Origin: Phorcus lineatus
Lineage: Eukaryota; Mollusca; Gastropoda; Trochida; Trochidae
DNA: 64,000 nt
Assembly: GCA_921293015.1 (NCBI GenBank)
Contig: OV121087.1
Location: 5,964,501 to 6,028,500 of the forward strand
Direction of reading: 5' to 3'
Shown: positions 1 to 12,900 of the stretch, one piece after another
How positions within the stretch are numbered: the stretch's first letter is position 1
How the letters are laid out: each line of letters begins with the position of its first letter
Translations under genes and position numbers: made by a program
The notes under the pieces: model-generated
The model's input: only the letters and a program-made list of their open reading frames with translations
The model's database searches: none
What the model was told of the DNA's origin: nothing

Positions 1-973
1 TTTAAATATCTAAACGTATCACAACACTAAATTTGGCTCACAGAATTTGACTATCAACAGGGTTTTGATGATTACAATTTTTTTAAAAAGATATTCCTCA
101 AATTACTTTCAAGTTTCACTTAGTTAGTTATTGTCCAACAACTTGTAAATAGTAGCCCACTTTAAACATGAATATACAAATACAAATACAAGAAAATCAA
201 GAGCATAAATCAGTTATCAAAATGAAAGTAATCTTAAAGTTCTCTTCACTTAGAAATTTATAAAGTTTGTTTAAAAATGATGTTTAACACCTGAATGGAA
301 ACATAAATAATACAGAATAAAGACGTGTTTATTAATAAAGGCGTCTTCATTTCTTTACCTTTACTTCACAATTACCGAATTCCTTTTCAAAATACAATTG
401 GACTATTCTTATCATCAATGACACTGTGTTATGTTTTACCATATTTTAATTTGAAATTACTTTAATATCATCTTAAATTCTTTAAAGAATAAAACTGTTT
501 CCAAAATTTTAAGAAAGGAACATTGAAATTGTGATGAAACCCTAAGTAATATACAAGGCATTTCTATTTTTTTACAGTAAGAATAATAACAGTTCTCTTT
601 CTTGTAAAATTGTTAAAAAATCACTGTCAAAAATATAATGTAAACCTGAATAACAACAAAAGTCTACACTTAACTTTTACACATGTCTGTTCTCAAATTA
701 CTGACCACCAAGCGATGTCTGATAAACTACTTTACCACATAATTTCCAAAATTCTCAGAAATAACATATCTCTACCCTTTTTAATTTTGGTAAAAACCAT
801 TAGTATCAACAACCACAAAATCTGAATAATTCCAATAATTTTGCATTCAAAAGGATGTAGCTTGTTAAATGTTACTTCCTTAATTTCATGATCAAATACA
901 CAATTATCGAAAATCACCAAATCTGAATAAATTACTGAAATTTGTTACATAAATGGGAGGTCACTCTGAATGT
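1..973 (-). other. TMEM131 3' UTR and downstream flank
   Basis: No coding sequence is visible below the TAG at 974. On the minus strand an AATAAA hexamer lies at 333-328, about 640 bases after the stop, and is the best candidate poly(A) signal. Its palindromic surroundings (tttattaataaag) also give a plus-strand AATAAA. The rest is AT-rich with no repeat that I recognise. Confidence 0.45.
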
Positions 974-3900
974 CTATTGCTCATTATTCTTGCTGGTGTC
1001 GCCCTCTGGTGGGAGGAAGGTTCCCCAGCCCGTGCTGGTGGTGCTGGCGGTGCTCGACTTGGGGCTCCAGATGCCCATATCCACTGTTGGGCTGAATGGA
1101 CTGAACGTTCCAGCAGTGGTGATCTGAGGGAAAGGCAATTCATAAAGTTAACATTAGTATGTCAAATCAAACAGTTGAGATAGATAGCGTGACAATTCAA
1201 TAACGTCATTTAAAAAGTTTTGTGAGATCATTTGTTGAGCCCACAAGAATTAAATCACCATTACACCAAGGCTATCTTGAAGACTTTTGATACTAATGCA
1301 ATGGATTTAAACCTGACAAAATGGACCAAATAAGATTTAAAAAGGACACTAAGTTTCCAGAAGTGACAAAATGGATGTCAGGAAGTACCAGATGAGCATA
1401 AAATTGACTCAAAGTGACACAAAAATCTGGACAGCTAAATAATATGCACAATAAGTGAACACTGTTGGTATTTGGGACACCCACCTGAGGACTGGAGTTC
1501 CCGGAGAAGGTTGGCTCTGAGTAAACTGGCGAGGGAGGGTTCTCCCCATCCATGCTGGCAGTAGGAGAGGTGCTGGCCGGGTTGTTGGACCAGATAGAGG
1601 TCAGGTTGTTCCATCCACTGGTAGCACTCGCGCTCAGCGCACTCCAGAACCCACCAGACTGTAATAGTGACATTTGGAATTAAACATAGATAGATGTTAA
1701 CTATATTGGACCAGTATAAATTAGAGGATATAACCCTATGATTCTGATATATTCTTACCCAAGCGGGCACAAATATACCGGGTATTAAAGTTTTCATAAT
1801 GGTCACGGGAATTACAGTTTTTCTAAAAATAACTCGAGATCTGATTAGCTGACAGAACTATCTTCGTTAAGTTTGCAACACTGTTCCTTACTGGTTGCGG
1901 AAATCATGTTTACATTGTGTAAAAAACTCATTAATGTACCACTTCTGCTTGGGTTAATCTATAATCAAATTTGCCATGTCATAAAACAACTGACCTCAGA
2001 TCTGTTATTCTATATTATGTCGTGACAAGTAAATGGTTTATACTTTGGTTATGAGTCACAAATCAACAGTCAACACACTTCATAAGCAAGGCAAAAAAAA
2101 CCAAGTGCAATGAGCTAAAGTTAGGTCATTCAGAAAATACTATGAGGTATGATCAGGTATGCCACATGATAAAGGGACCTCAGAACTGTAAATCTGATAG
2201 GTAAATGGTCTATATTTTACATCCAAGAGATACTGATACTCAGAGGTATAACTGTTCTCAAACCACCACTTGGTTTTGGTTTTTGCCCTACTATATGTTC
2301 ATAGCTCTGTACATTCTTCAGGATTAAAAAACAAAGGTTTTCTGAGACCACCATGTCAGGGAGGCACGTCTCATCATGACGCGGCGATATGTTCAGTTTT
2401 TTAGTGCTGATGCTTAAAATATTGACTAGTAAAACTAACATTGAACACATTTAATTAATCAACAAAGGGAATCAATGCTTAAAAGCAGATGGCTCGAGTT
2501 AGTTTGGTTATCTTGAGTAATCTGTGTACTCACACTCGCACTGGGTGGAGAGTCTGTAGCTACACTCCAGGAGTTCTCCAGCGGGTTGTACTCCGTGTCC
2601 CAGAGGCTCTCACTCCTCACCGGCGGCACGTCAAACCCGGGCCAGTCCTCACCTGAGTATAGGAATTAATTACATCAGAATTACATCAAATTTCTACCAA
2701 CATTAGCTCAGGCAGTGTTATTCTCTGGTGATAAAACATAAAATGGTTCTTGATAACCAAACTGACAAAAATGTGATGATACACATGGAAGAAAATAGAA
2801 AATCCGCCAACTCAAGGGCTACAACTCACAAGTTAATAGATTCAAGGTTTAAATATCTAAATGTATGTAAATTGGACTTAGAAATTATGATTAAATCAGC
2901 AGAAAGTCCAAGTGTACCTTTGTTGAGCATCTTGAGCTGATGTTCTCTGTATCTGCGACGCCGCTCGGCCATGAGCTGTTGCATCATGGACGGCTGCTTC
3001 GTCATCGGATCCATTGGGTTTGCATAGCCTAGGAATTAATGAAATAAATTACTTCTCAAAATGCACTAAGGTGAAAAGAGAGTAGCAGTCTATGGTTATC
3101 AGAAGAATATCAACATAGAAATTGTTGGTAAAGTCTACAGGTTTTTCTGAGATTCAAAGGTGAGAGGTCATAAATTTTGGTCCAACTCAGAGCTCAGGAT
3201 TACCAAAGAAAGAAAGTTAATCTATGATCCAAATGTCGCATAAGTTGTCACATATTGTAACAATGTTCCTTTCTTCTTAGGTACTACTTAAGCTTTACAT
3301 TTACAGTTGTTGGTAAGTAATAATTAAAGCTAATATTGAAGTTGAAATGATCGTGTACCATTGGCAGGGAATCCATACTCGTGCTGCCCAAAGCTGTCGA
3401 TGCTGGGGGACTGGGAGGTGAAGGGAGCAGACGTATTCTCCTCAATCGTCGTCAGTCCAAAACTTCCACTGAAACATTCACAGGACATGCGTGTGAACAA
3501 GACGCAGGCCATGTTGTTCAACAAATCGTAGTGTGTCAGTTTAAAGTACCTCACATTGGTTATTTTTCATGTTCTCCTGCTCATACCATAAAGCAGGAAT
3601 ATGTTGAGATTCAAGTGCCTTTTTTTAAGTTCTAATACATGTTAACATTTAATTTTTCTGAACAGCAAGATATCTTTATTTACATGATTAATTGAAAGTG
3701 TTGCCTTTCCAAAACCAATCATATTGTGATTTTCAAGACCGCACTCTACTATCAGACATTTCGTAATCTGAACTGCCTTGCAAAAGAGTTTTGACACATT
3801 GGCTGATTATATATAGAAAATATTGGAGAGCAACTAACATGGTATCTGGTGACGGTGGCCCTCCGCTCCAAGGATTTCTTGTCTTGTTGGTAGGGGACTT

Positions 3901-6900
3901 AGAAGCAGTATTCTTGATACCAATGGGGCCTGAAAATAACATCCATTCAGTTAAAAAAAGTTTAAACATAATATGATAAATGTTTAAATGAAGCATTACC
4001 TTTCTAGCCTATGAGAACCAAACGAAGGCTGTGATAATATTTTACGATGAAAAAAATCAAACAGATTCTCACCTGGGAGACCATTATCTCCAAAGGGAGA
4101 GAACCCTGCCCTCTTGTCATTAGTGGGTTGCTTCCCCTTAGCCTTGGTGTTGGAGTCGCTGCTGCTGTTACTAACGATGCTGCTGTAGCTGGAAGATCTG
4201 CTCGAGCTGGTCAGAGCGTCAGGGGAGAATCCGTTGATGTGGGGGGTTGTCGCACCGTTAATAACAGTACCGCCGCTACCCAGGGTCTTAATGTGCTTCT
4301 GGGCAAAGTTTTCTGTCTGGATTGAGAGCTCGCTCAGGTCACCTAGTCGGACAAAGGAATAACAACACTTTGAACAATCGCCAGTACAAATTTTATGGAG
4401 AATAATTGAATTTTGTTTGTTTTGTAAATGTGTTAGGTGTAATCATATACAACAAAATGATTGTTTTTAAAAGAATTGAAATGCTGGACAACTACCTCAA
4501 ACTGTCTTTTGCAAAGAGGGGGTTCAAGATTTCTTAAAATTTGTAAACCTAAATGCTTGATTATTAGGTTTGGATAAGCAATGAGAATAAAAACAATGTA
4601 CTTAAAACGAATCTAAGAAACATGAAATCAAATGCTAAGTGTAATGCACATGCGATTAGCAGGTAACTAAAAGTTTCAACGCATGAAATCGGAGCAGTGC
4701 AACACTGTACTACAGAGAGGTGAACACAACACATACAGCCTGAAAATAATATACAACATAAACCAAATCTGTTTTCTCATGTCCACTTTCCCTTTCGAAT
4801 AAAAAGATGGAAATAATATATAATTTGACATCATCACTAAACCTCTACTACTGCTTGCAAGAATAATTGGGACCTAAAGAAGGGCCTAGTTTTTGGAAGC
4901 TTTCTTAGCACTAAGATAATCGTAAGTCTCATAATTTAACATCAGCCTACGAGTAACTTAGCACTAAGCTTTTAAAATCAAGGCCCAGGACTACAAAAAG
5001 GTGGAAAATTATAGTTTCAAAGATTTCAAACTAAGATAAAACAAATGCCATAAGAAGCAGGGTTGATCTTTCTCATATTAATACTATAATAAAATAAATG
5101 GTCAATAAGGAGGAATCTACACCTCACTACAGAGAGTACGGAAATGTATCATCAACTAAAGATGTCATGATCAGTAAGATTTGGGAAATTTGAATGTGGA
5201 AAAACAATCACTCAAAGCATTACCAGTACCAATTATGAAATTACATTAAGGATTTTAAACATTTATTTTGTCAAGAGACAAAGGTCTAACCAGGAGTAAG
5301 TGTCGAGGTGGGAAAGTCCCAGACTGGAGTTGCCGCCAAGTCTTTATCAGGGTCGCTGCTGTCGCTGGTGGACGTTTGAAACACAGACTCACCTGGGCAG
5401 TAACATAACAGAACACCATCAGCATGCAGACAAGATGATGCCTAACTGAACTCTCTACACGCGGAGCAATCTCATCCCAACCATGCCTGGTGGGACTATC
5501 ACTGTGACAGCAGGTACTGATACTGATAAACTATTTTGTACATAATATAAGAGGTAAAAAGGACTGAAAAATATTTTTTATGGGATATATGAGATATGAA
5601 ATACTGAAAACAATTTGTACTGGATCTATGAGATACAAAGTACTGAAAAACACTTTTGTTCTGGATACATGAGATACAAAGCCAAATAAAAGATTTGTAC
5701 GTAATATATGATACAAAGTACTGATAAAATTTTTTGAACATTATATACGAAATACGACATGAAAGTGGCTCATCATGAGAATTGAGTATGTCATAATCAT
5801 TTATAACGTCCTTCTCATTTCTCATAACAAGTTGACTGTATCATAATTCCATCCATCTGAGCTATAACTGTTGTATGTTTGTTATGTCAATTCAAGCTAC
5901 CTTAATGACACAAGTTACTCAATATTGATATGTCTCTGGCTAGAGCATGGATTGTATCAATATCATAAAGATAGCATGTTTTGGACATAGTGTTTTCTGA
6001 AATGGAGGTGAGGTGAGGTGAGTTGGTGTTTAAAGCCGCTTTCAAGATTATTTCACTTATATCGCGGATGCTAGTATTATTGCAGGGAGAAAGCCCGCAA
6101 CACTATTGTGGCTATGCATTGCGGTGAAACCTGCGAGCATCGGCTGGAACTAGCGAACCATGGGTGTTCTGAAATGGACATTATCCTTGCCAACTTAAGA
6201 TCCCATTGAGAGATTTAGACATGGTTGAGATGAAATAGCACTACAATGAACTACAACATTAACACAGCAAAACTCATATTAATACTGACAGAAGTGCAAC
6301 AACAAAATTAGCACACAACAATAATTGAGATACTGATCAATCAAATCAGTAAAATAAACTGCAAATAACTTTCTAAATAGAATATTGAAATTTAGATACG
6401 TTATACAAATATATACATAATTAGTAAAGAAACATCTACAGTGTCACAAAAGAAAACAAATATAATCATTAATGAACTTGAAAGGATGGGGGAATCAGTT
6501 TTGCATAACTACGTAAAAAAAAAAAATCTTGTCAATATGACCAGATATCAAAATTTTAATTCCCTCCATATCAAAAGGCAATGATTTGTCTGGTAGAGAA
6601 ATTGATCGTTTTAAATGATGTATTGGTAGAATATGTTCACTGAACACTGAAATAGAGAATTTGTGAACACTACTCACAGCCATGCTAGTGACACAGCCAG
6701 CCTGTGAATCTACTATATACAAGTGTTAGTGACAAACTGCAGGACAACACTGAATACACTGAGAACTTCCTCTCCCTACCCTTTGGGTTACTGCGAGCTG
6801 CCTTGGCTTGTCGTTTTGCCTTCGCCGCCTCAGAAGATTCTTTGGATTTCTTGGTCTCCAGGCTGTATGGCAGCTCTAGTGTACTGTGAATTGAATGGAA

Positions 6901-9900
6901 AAAAGCTACTTCACTTTTTCTTTTCAGAGAAGTTGTGCCGTTAAATCTTTAACAATTGAAGCTTAGGTATCACACAGCAGTTCCAGGAAATTTGAAAGGG
7001 GGTTGTTTAGGGTTGTCACCATTTTTCCCATACACAAAACCCATTGGCAACCCCCACCCCCCATCATCCATCCCTTCTCAAACCTACTATACATCACATG
7101 GTCAAAAGCTCTATCTTGGCACATTAAAAACAATATTTTCATAGAAAATGAAGTTAAATGATGTATTTATTGTTCGAACAACACTGCCTAGTGTACAATA
7201 TTTTCAAGACAATTATGAAGCCTTACCTAGGTTTAAGAATATGTCCTCCAAAGGTTTCTTTGTGGTTGACTCTTATCTTACGGTGACCTCTTGATTTTGA
7301 GGTCAACAAAAATTCATCTTCGTCATTGTAGTCATCATCGAGGACGGCTGGGACAGCCTGTCGTAGTTTAGTCTTGGCCCGCTTCACAAGAGGGACCATC
7401 GGTTCTGGGGTAGAGTCTCGTGCACTTGAAGTCTGGTGGCAAACAGAAGGTTCAGACTATAACTATCACTTTTAATTTATGGTCATGTTGATTTACGATG
7501 TGGGTTTGAGTTGTATGTATATGAAATCTGCAGACACTTCAATTTCAGGGTTAATTGTAAATAGGGAAATGTTGTTCCTAGAGGGTGTCCTGGGGAAATT
7601 TGCCCACCTTTTTAACTTTTATTCTTTAAAATTTAGGGAAGAAGGATACTTATACCATTGCAAAGGGGCCAATCTGATCAGAATTGGCCTAAATGACCCC
7701 CTTGAAGTCAGAGAAATCTTGACAAATCAGTAGAAATTGATGATGTTTATAGAGTTTATGACAGAAGATATTTAAGAACAGCACTTGCTTCTGGCCCTTC
7801 TTTATTGATTTCTGGGTGCATTATCATTTGATCCCAAGAGCTATTTTATTAATCAATATTTATTAGTGTGTGAACAAGCTTGAAAAGTAGCTACATCTTG
7901 AAAAGTAGCTACACCAAATGAATTATTTGCGAATAAAGAAAAACCCTTTCATGACCCACTTTATACTTCTAACAACCTATCCTAAAACTTGAGTGGTACA
8001 AAGCATCAAGCAATGTTCCCATATCTTAAACCAATCCCTCAAACCCACCTTTTCTTCAATGTCTCCAGCAGAGGAGTCGGTGGTGGTAGAGGAGATCTCA
8101 TCTCTGTCATCCGGCAAGGAGTTCTCTCTCTGGTTCAGTTTCTCCTTCAACAGGTCTCGTTCCAGGCGAGAACGGTTCTTCTTGTTCTTCTTCATCTTGC
8201 CCATCTTCACGGGAGGTGTGTCTTCCTTTATATCGGTGATGTCATCAACAGCTCCACGATCAGTTTGATCGGTGCTGGACGACCGGTCCCATTGGGATGA
8301 TCCGACGTAACTTTCGTTCGTCTGATCAGTGAGGTCATTTTCGGTTCTTTTCTGGTCTGGAATGGTCACATCTTTTACTCTGCGATCACCAGATCCGTTT
8401 GGCAGGTGCCCTTCTGCCGTGTTGGACTCATGGTGTCGCCGTGATGTTGATCTAGATTTTTTCACTCTAGGTGGTGGTATGGATTTCTCGGTAGTAGTCA
8501 CAGTTTCTGGAGGAGGAGGTGGGTTAGTAGCAGGCTTATTATCTTTATCAGTGGTCTGCGAACTTTCAACTACGGGGATAGACTTTCGCTCTGTCTCCCG
8601 TGAGCTCTGCCTCTCTGGGTGAGAGTGGGAGCGTCGGGAAAAGAGCGATATTTTACGTGGAATGAGATTTCTTAGAACACTGAGGATGCTGCCTAAGAGG
8701 TGTTCCCTAGGGGCCTGCTTGTATTCTAGGTGTCCATTAACTTCCATCAGTCGCCCAGGCCGCAAGTCAGGGGTAAGGTGGGGTGGTGGGGGTTTTGGGG
8801 ACAATCCAGCTACGTTCCTCAAATCAAATACTTTCCCCTTGTCAAAGGTCTGGCCAGGGGTGATTCGAAGTTTGCGTTTGAGTATATCAGCAACTATGAT
8901 CCTATCAGCCTCAAAGTACGCTGCCACAAGTATGCAGAAGAGGAGAAAGCTCATGACACACACAATGCTATAGTAGAGAACAGGTTCCCAGTTTGGACGG
9001 GGAAGTGCTGCTGAACATTTGGATAACAGGTGAGCTGGGACGGTGGCCTGTAGTGTGTAGTTAGCTGACGGGCCTAAACTTGTGTGTACTGCTAGGGATC
9101 TCCGGATCCTCGACATTGTAAAATCCGGGGTGAAGCTGCAACACAATAGTCACTTATCAAAGATATGTAGAGAAAATTTCCTCTAGGAACAGGTGTTTGC
9201 CAGCATAATAAATGCATGATTACTCTTTTTCATATCGCAATTTACATCAACGACAAACATGGATAACTTACGCTATATCTATTTTTCTGCTGGCATTTGA
9301 AGACATCTCAAATCCCTCGCAATCTAAGATTTTGAATCCATATCCTTCACAAGGGGAATCATTAATACTGAATCCCTGCACATAAAATGGTAGCTCTCCT
9401 GTGTTCCGCAGTGTAAATGTTCTCCTCACTGTAAAATGTGGCACCATACTCTTGCTAGGCTTTTTCTCTGAAACTAGAAGGGGCAAATCATGAACAATAA
9501 AACTAGAAGGGGCAAATCATCAACGATAAAACTAGAAGCGGCAAATCATGAACTTTAAAACTAGAAGGAGAAGATCATGAACTTTGAAACTTGATGTAGC
9601 AAACCATGAACATTATGATAGACGAAACATGATATCTTCACATTTTCCCTTTCGGTTTGAATACATAATAAAATGGGTTTTACTTCTATCACACATTAAG
9701 TTATAGCTTTTAATATTCTAGTAACTGTATATATTGAGCATCTTCGGTGCTCAACTATCATACGTTCAAACAGAGAGTGGCCTTAATTTTTTAATCTGGT
9801 ACTTACTATCACAGTTTTTTAAGTGTTGTTTCTCATTCATCTCAAACATGAGAGGCGTGTTGGAGCCAGGTTTGCGGTTGCTGAATCTCATCTCTCCGCG

Positions 9901-12900
9901 ACACCCCTGGCCCTGGACAACCACCGTGTCTATGATTGTCAAGTTGTTCCTAGGGGGCATAGATGGAAACGTGAGAATCAAGCAATGTATGTCAAAGAAC
10001 AACAAAGAATACAGGATGTGTAACTGTTTGTCGAATATTACCTCGGAAACAAAGCAGTGATTGTTAATGTCTTATACAGATAACCATAGAAATATACTGG
10101 CACAAATAAAAGCTCATCACCAGGAGATTGAGGATCAAATGAAAAAAAACTAATTTTTGGGCATCTTCACTGTGTAGCAATATTTTAGCAGTAGCCTTCC
10201 TTAAAATTGTGAGCACAAAACACTGTAAGAGCAACATCGAACATCTTCAAAATTATTGGTATTGACGCATCCAAGAATCCAACCAAAGTCTTTCAAGTGA
10301 TGAATGATTATTCTACGAACTCAGCAACATTCATGGTACATTGAGAGGTTGACACTCACAATCAGAAATTCTATTCAAATAGTATTCATATATGCAATAC
10401 TCCTATGCTTGACTCTTATCAATGATTTACATAAATGCATCCAGTATCAGTGAGAATCAACATTCAATTACCTAATTAATATTACAGATGTTCGTGAGTA
10501 ATCATCTTTCGGCTGGAATCCCACCCTGACTTTGATCTTGCCCCCCGGCTGAAGTATGGAGGCTATAGACTGCTTATGGGGTTTCACTCCTAGATTGTTT
10601 TCTACAGACTTCCGCAGACCTGGTATTGGGTTCTGCGGGTTATCCTGCAATAGATAGGACCATAGTTACTTGAACATTTGTCATTATGTTGAAATCGCAA
10701 ATGGAACAAAAAATTGTTTAGCTGGCTAGAATTATTTTGTATACCATTATTACAGCATCTCAATACCTCAGCTACTGCATCACTTAATGTAAATTATTAC
10801 CATTGTTACCAACCAATACACAGGAAATAAGTTGTAAGGTAAAGAAATACCATTAGATTGACAAAGGGTTGCTATTAACACCAATGTGTATGGTCAGAAG
10901 GCCTTGCAAACAATAAACATCTTTAACTTTTACTCTATGACTTGACAAAGGGTTAACCCTTTCTTCTCTATTAACCAGATACCAAGATCAAAAATGAATT
11001 TGTTACTGGTCTCTCAGGGGTGAAAGGGTTAGAGAGTGTGGAACCTTAATACTGACTGAGTTATAATCAAACTGCAACCAAGCTTGACTTAATACGTTTG
11101 AATGGTCAAAGTAGCTAACTTTACTCACACTATATTCCTCAAGATCTTGAAGAGTAAATGTTTCCAAGTCTTCAGTTTCTATAAAGTCTGTTAAATCAGG
11201 TGATAATCTGAAAAAGATTTAAATCATTTAAAAATAATTAGTGAAAAGTCACAGTGGCCCTTGTAAACTAAGGGAATATTCAGCAAAAATGAGCTTAGGT
11301 TAGGAATCCAAGAAATATTCCTGGACCCTGACTTTCTGATTCAGCATAATGATTGCATGCCAGCCATGCCTAGTGTACCATTCAGAGTAATCATAACTCT
11401 GCAAATAAGAGGAAAGTCTATGAACGGGCACTGGCTTGAAATAAGCAATACTTGAGTATTTATAAGACCTCGAGGTAAAGATGAAATGTCCTTATGTATT
11501 TCTAATGTTTAAGAAAAACTATTCGATAATTATGTGCACTTTTTGTTCTCTTAATGTTTGAGAGGTTCTTAATTTAAAGCTAGTTAATTTTCTAAGTATT
11601 CACTTGTGGCTAAGATTGCATTACTGTATGAGTTTGTCAATATGCTGCATAAGAATTTTGTATAATGAAAACAGTTTACTGATCAAGAATAACTTATTGA
11701 TAATCATCGCGTGCTTTAATGTCCTCTAAATGTATGTGAGGTTCTTAATTGAATGAAAACTATTTTCCGAGTACTCACTTGTGGCTAAGAAGATCTAGAA
11801 TGGTATGAGGGTTAGGATAGAGTGGCAGTGGAAGAATCTGTATCAGAATTGGCATATCACCCATGTTCTCAACTATAAAATCTGATATCTGAAACAAAGT
11901 TTAGAAAAGTTTTGCAATGAAAATATACCATTTTCCTCATCACGTTCATTCAAAATAGTTTGACACAATTCTAGTTTTGATAATAAAACTCAGGGAAATG
12001 TCTTACTATTCAATGAGACATTAAATAATGGCAATGAGCCATTTTTCTAGCAAATATTTCACATTTGACTGATTATGAAAATATTGACTACAGTTTGTGA
12101 CGACATTGAGATTGTTTGCCTACATTTAACGACACTAATAAAATGTAAGTTCAAATAAGAATACTCACTGATATGTTGCCTATTTGTGTAAGTGGGAACT
12201 TGATTTTGCATTTCCGCACTAGTGACGGCCAGTGCATATGCGCCTGGGCCGAGAATAAAAAACCTCTCACTTGGTTTGTGTCTAATTCAATTGTAACATT
12301 AGCTCTGAAAAAAAGAAAAGAAATACAACTTATATTGACATGTCGTATCGAAAATACTCATAATGAGCAGGTAGACAGTGATCCAAAAAGGATTATTGTT
12401 ACTTTATTTGGAATGATAAGTATTGATACAGGGATGTCAGTAAGAGAAATCTTCAGGGAAACTTTATCTTGGCTTTATTTGTATCAACAGAAATTGATGT
12501 CAGTGATACAAATCATCAAAGACATCCATCGAAGCCGACCTCTTATTGAAGTATTTGAAGTGAGAATAACATATTTTAAGATTATTAAACTTTTGGATCT
12601 GGAACATCTGCTTTCAAAAGAGTGGTTAAATAAAAAGAATAAACAGTGTTGAAGTCATCAATTGTACGATTGTTAACTTACGTATTTTCCTCAGAAAGCT
12701 CTAGCTCCTCCCATTTCTTCTGCAGCCCCTTATAAAGGTACTGGTCCGTATCGGCCACCTCCTTGTCCAGAGACAGCCCCAGCAGCCACTGGTGACCAGC
12801 TGCAATATATACCAAGCACCTGTCTTATATGTATATTTTATATGCAAGATAGAAATGAAGCATTTGGATACCTTCTCATGATGTTTCATACTTTAATTCT

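Larger units (their letters stand above)
974..7432 (-). other. TMEM131: TMEM131 exons 29-38: cytoplasmic tail
   Basis: Exons at 7227-7432, 6780-6883, 5291-5392, 4073-4342, 3839-3929, 3359-3468, 2918-3028, 2534-2652, 1485-1658 and 974-1123 encode residues about 1415-1892. Recognisable family stretches are LKPSTLELPYSLETK, SYSSIVSNSSS, and short tryptophan-centred motifs spaced along a Ser/Pro/Asn-rich tail (TPVWDFP, ESLWDTEYNPLENSW, SGGFWSALS, TSGWNNLTSIWS, DMGIWSP, STGWGTF). Exon 35 encodes a charged helix (MMQQLMAERRRRYREHQLKMLNKG). In human TMEM131 the tail binds TRAPPC8; the repeated aromatic motifs are plausible contact points, which is inference. The last exon begins at 1123 and ends at TAG 976-974. 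Confidence 0.88.

Noticed and set aside
7989..9014. Several plus-strand frames of 90-103 residues
   Set aside because: They are antisense shadows of the long exon 28 of TMEM131, whose G+C content keeps the other frames open.
12173..12652. 159-residue plus frame
   Set aside because: Its start lies antisense to TMEM131 exon 22 and the rest covers intron; it is a shadow.
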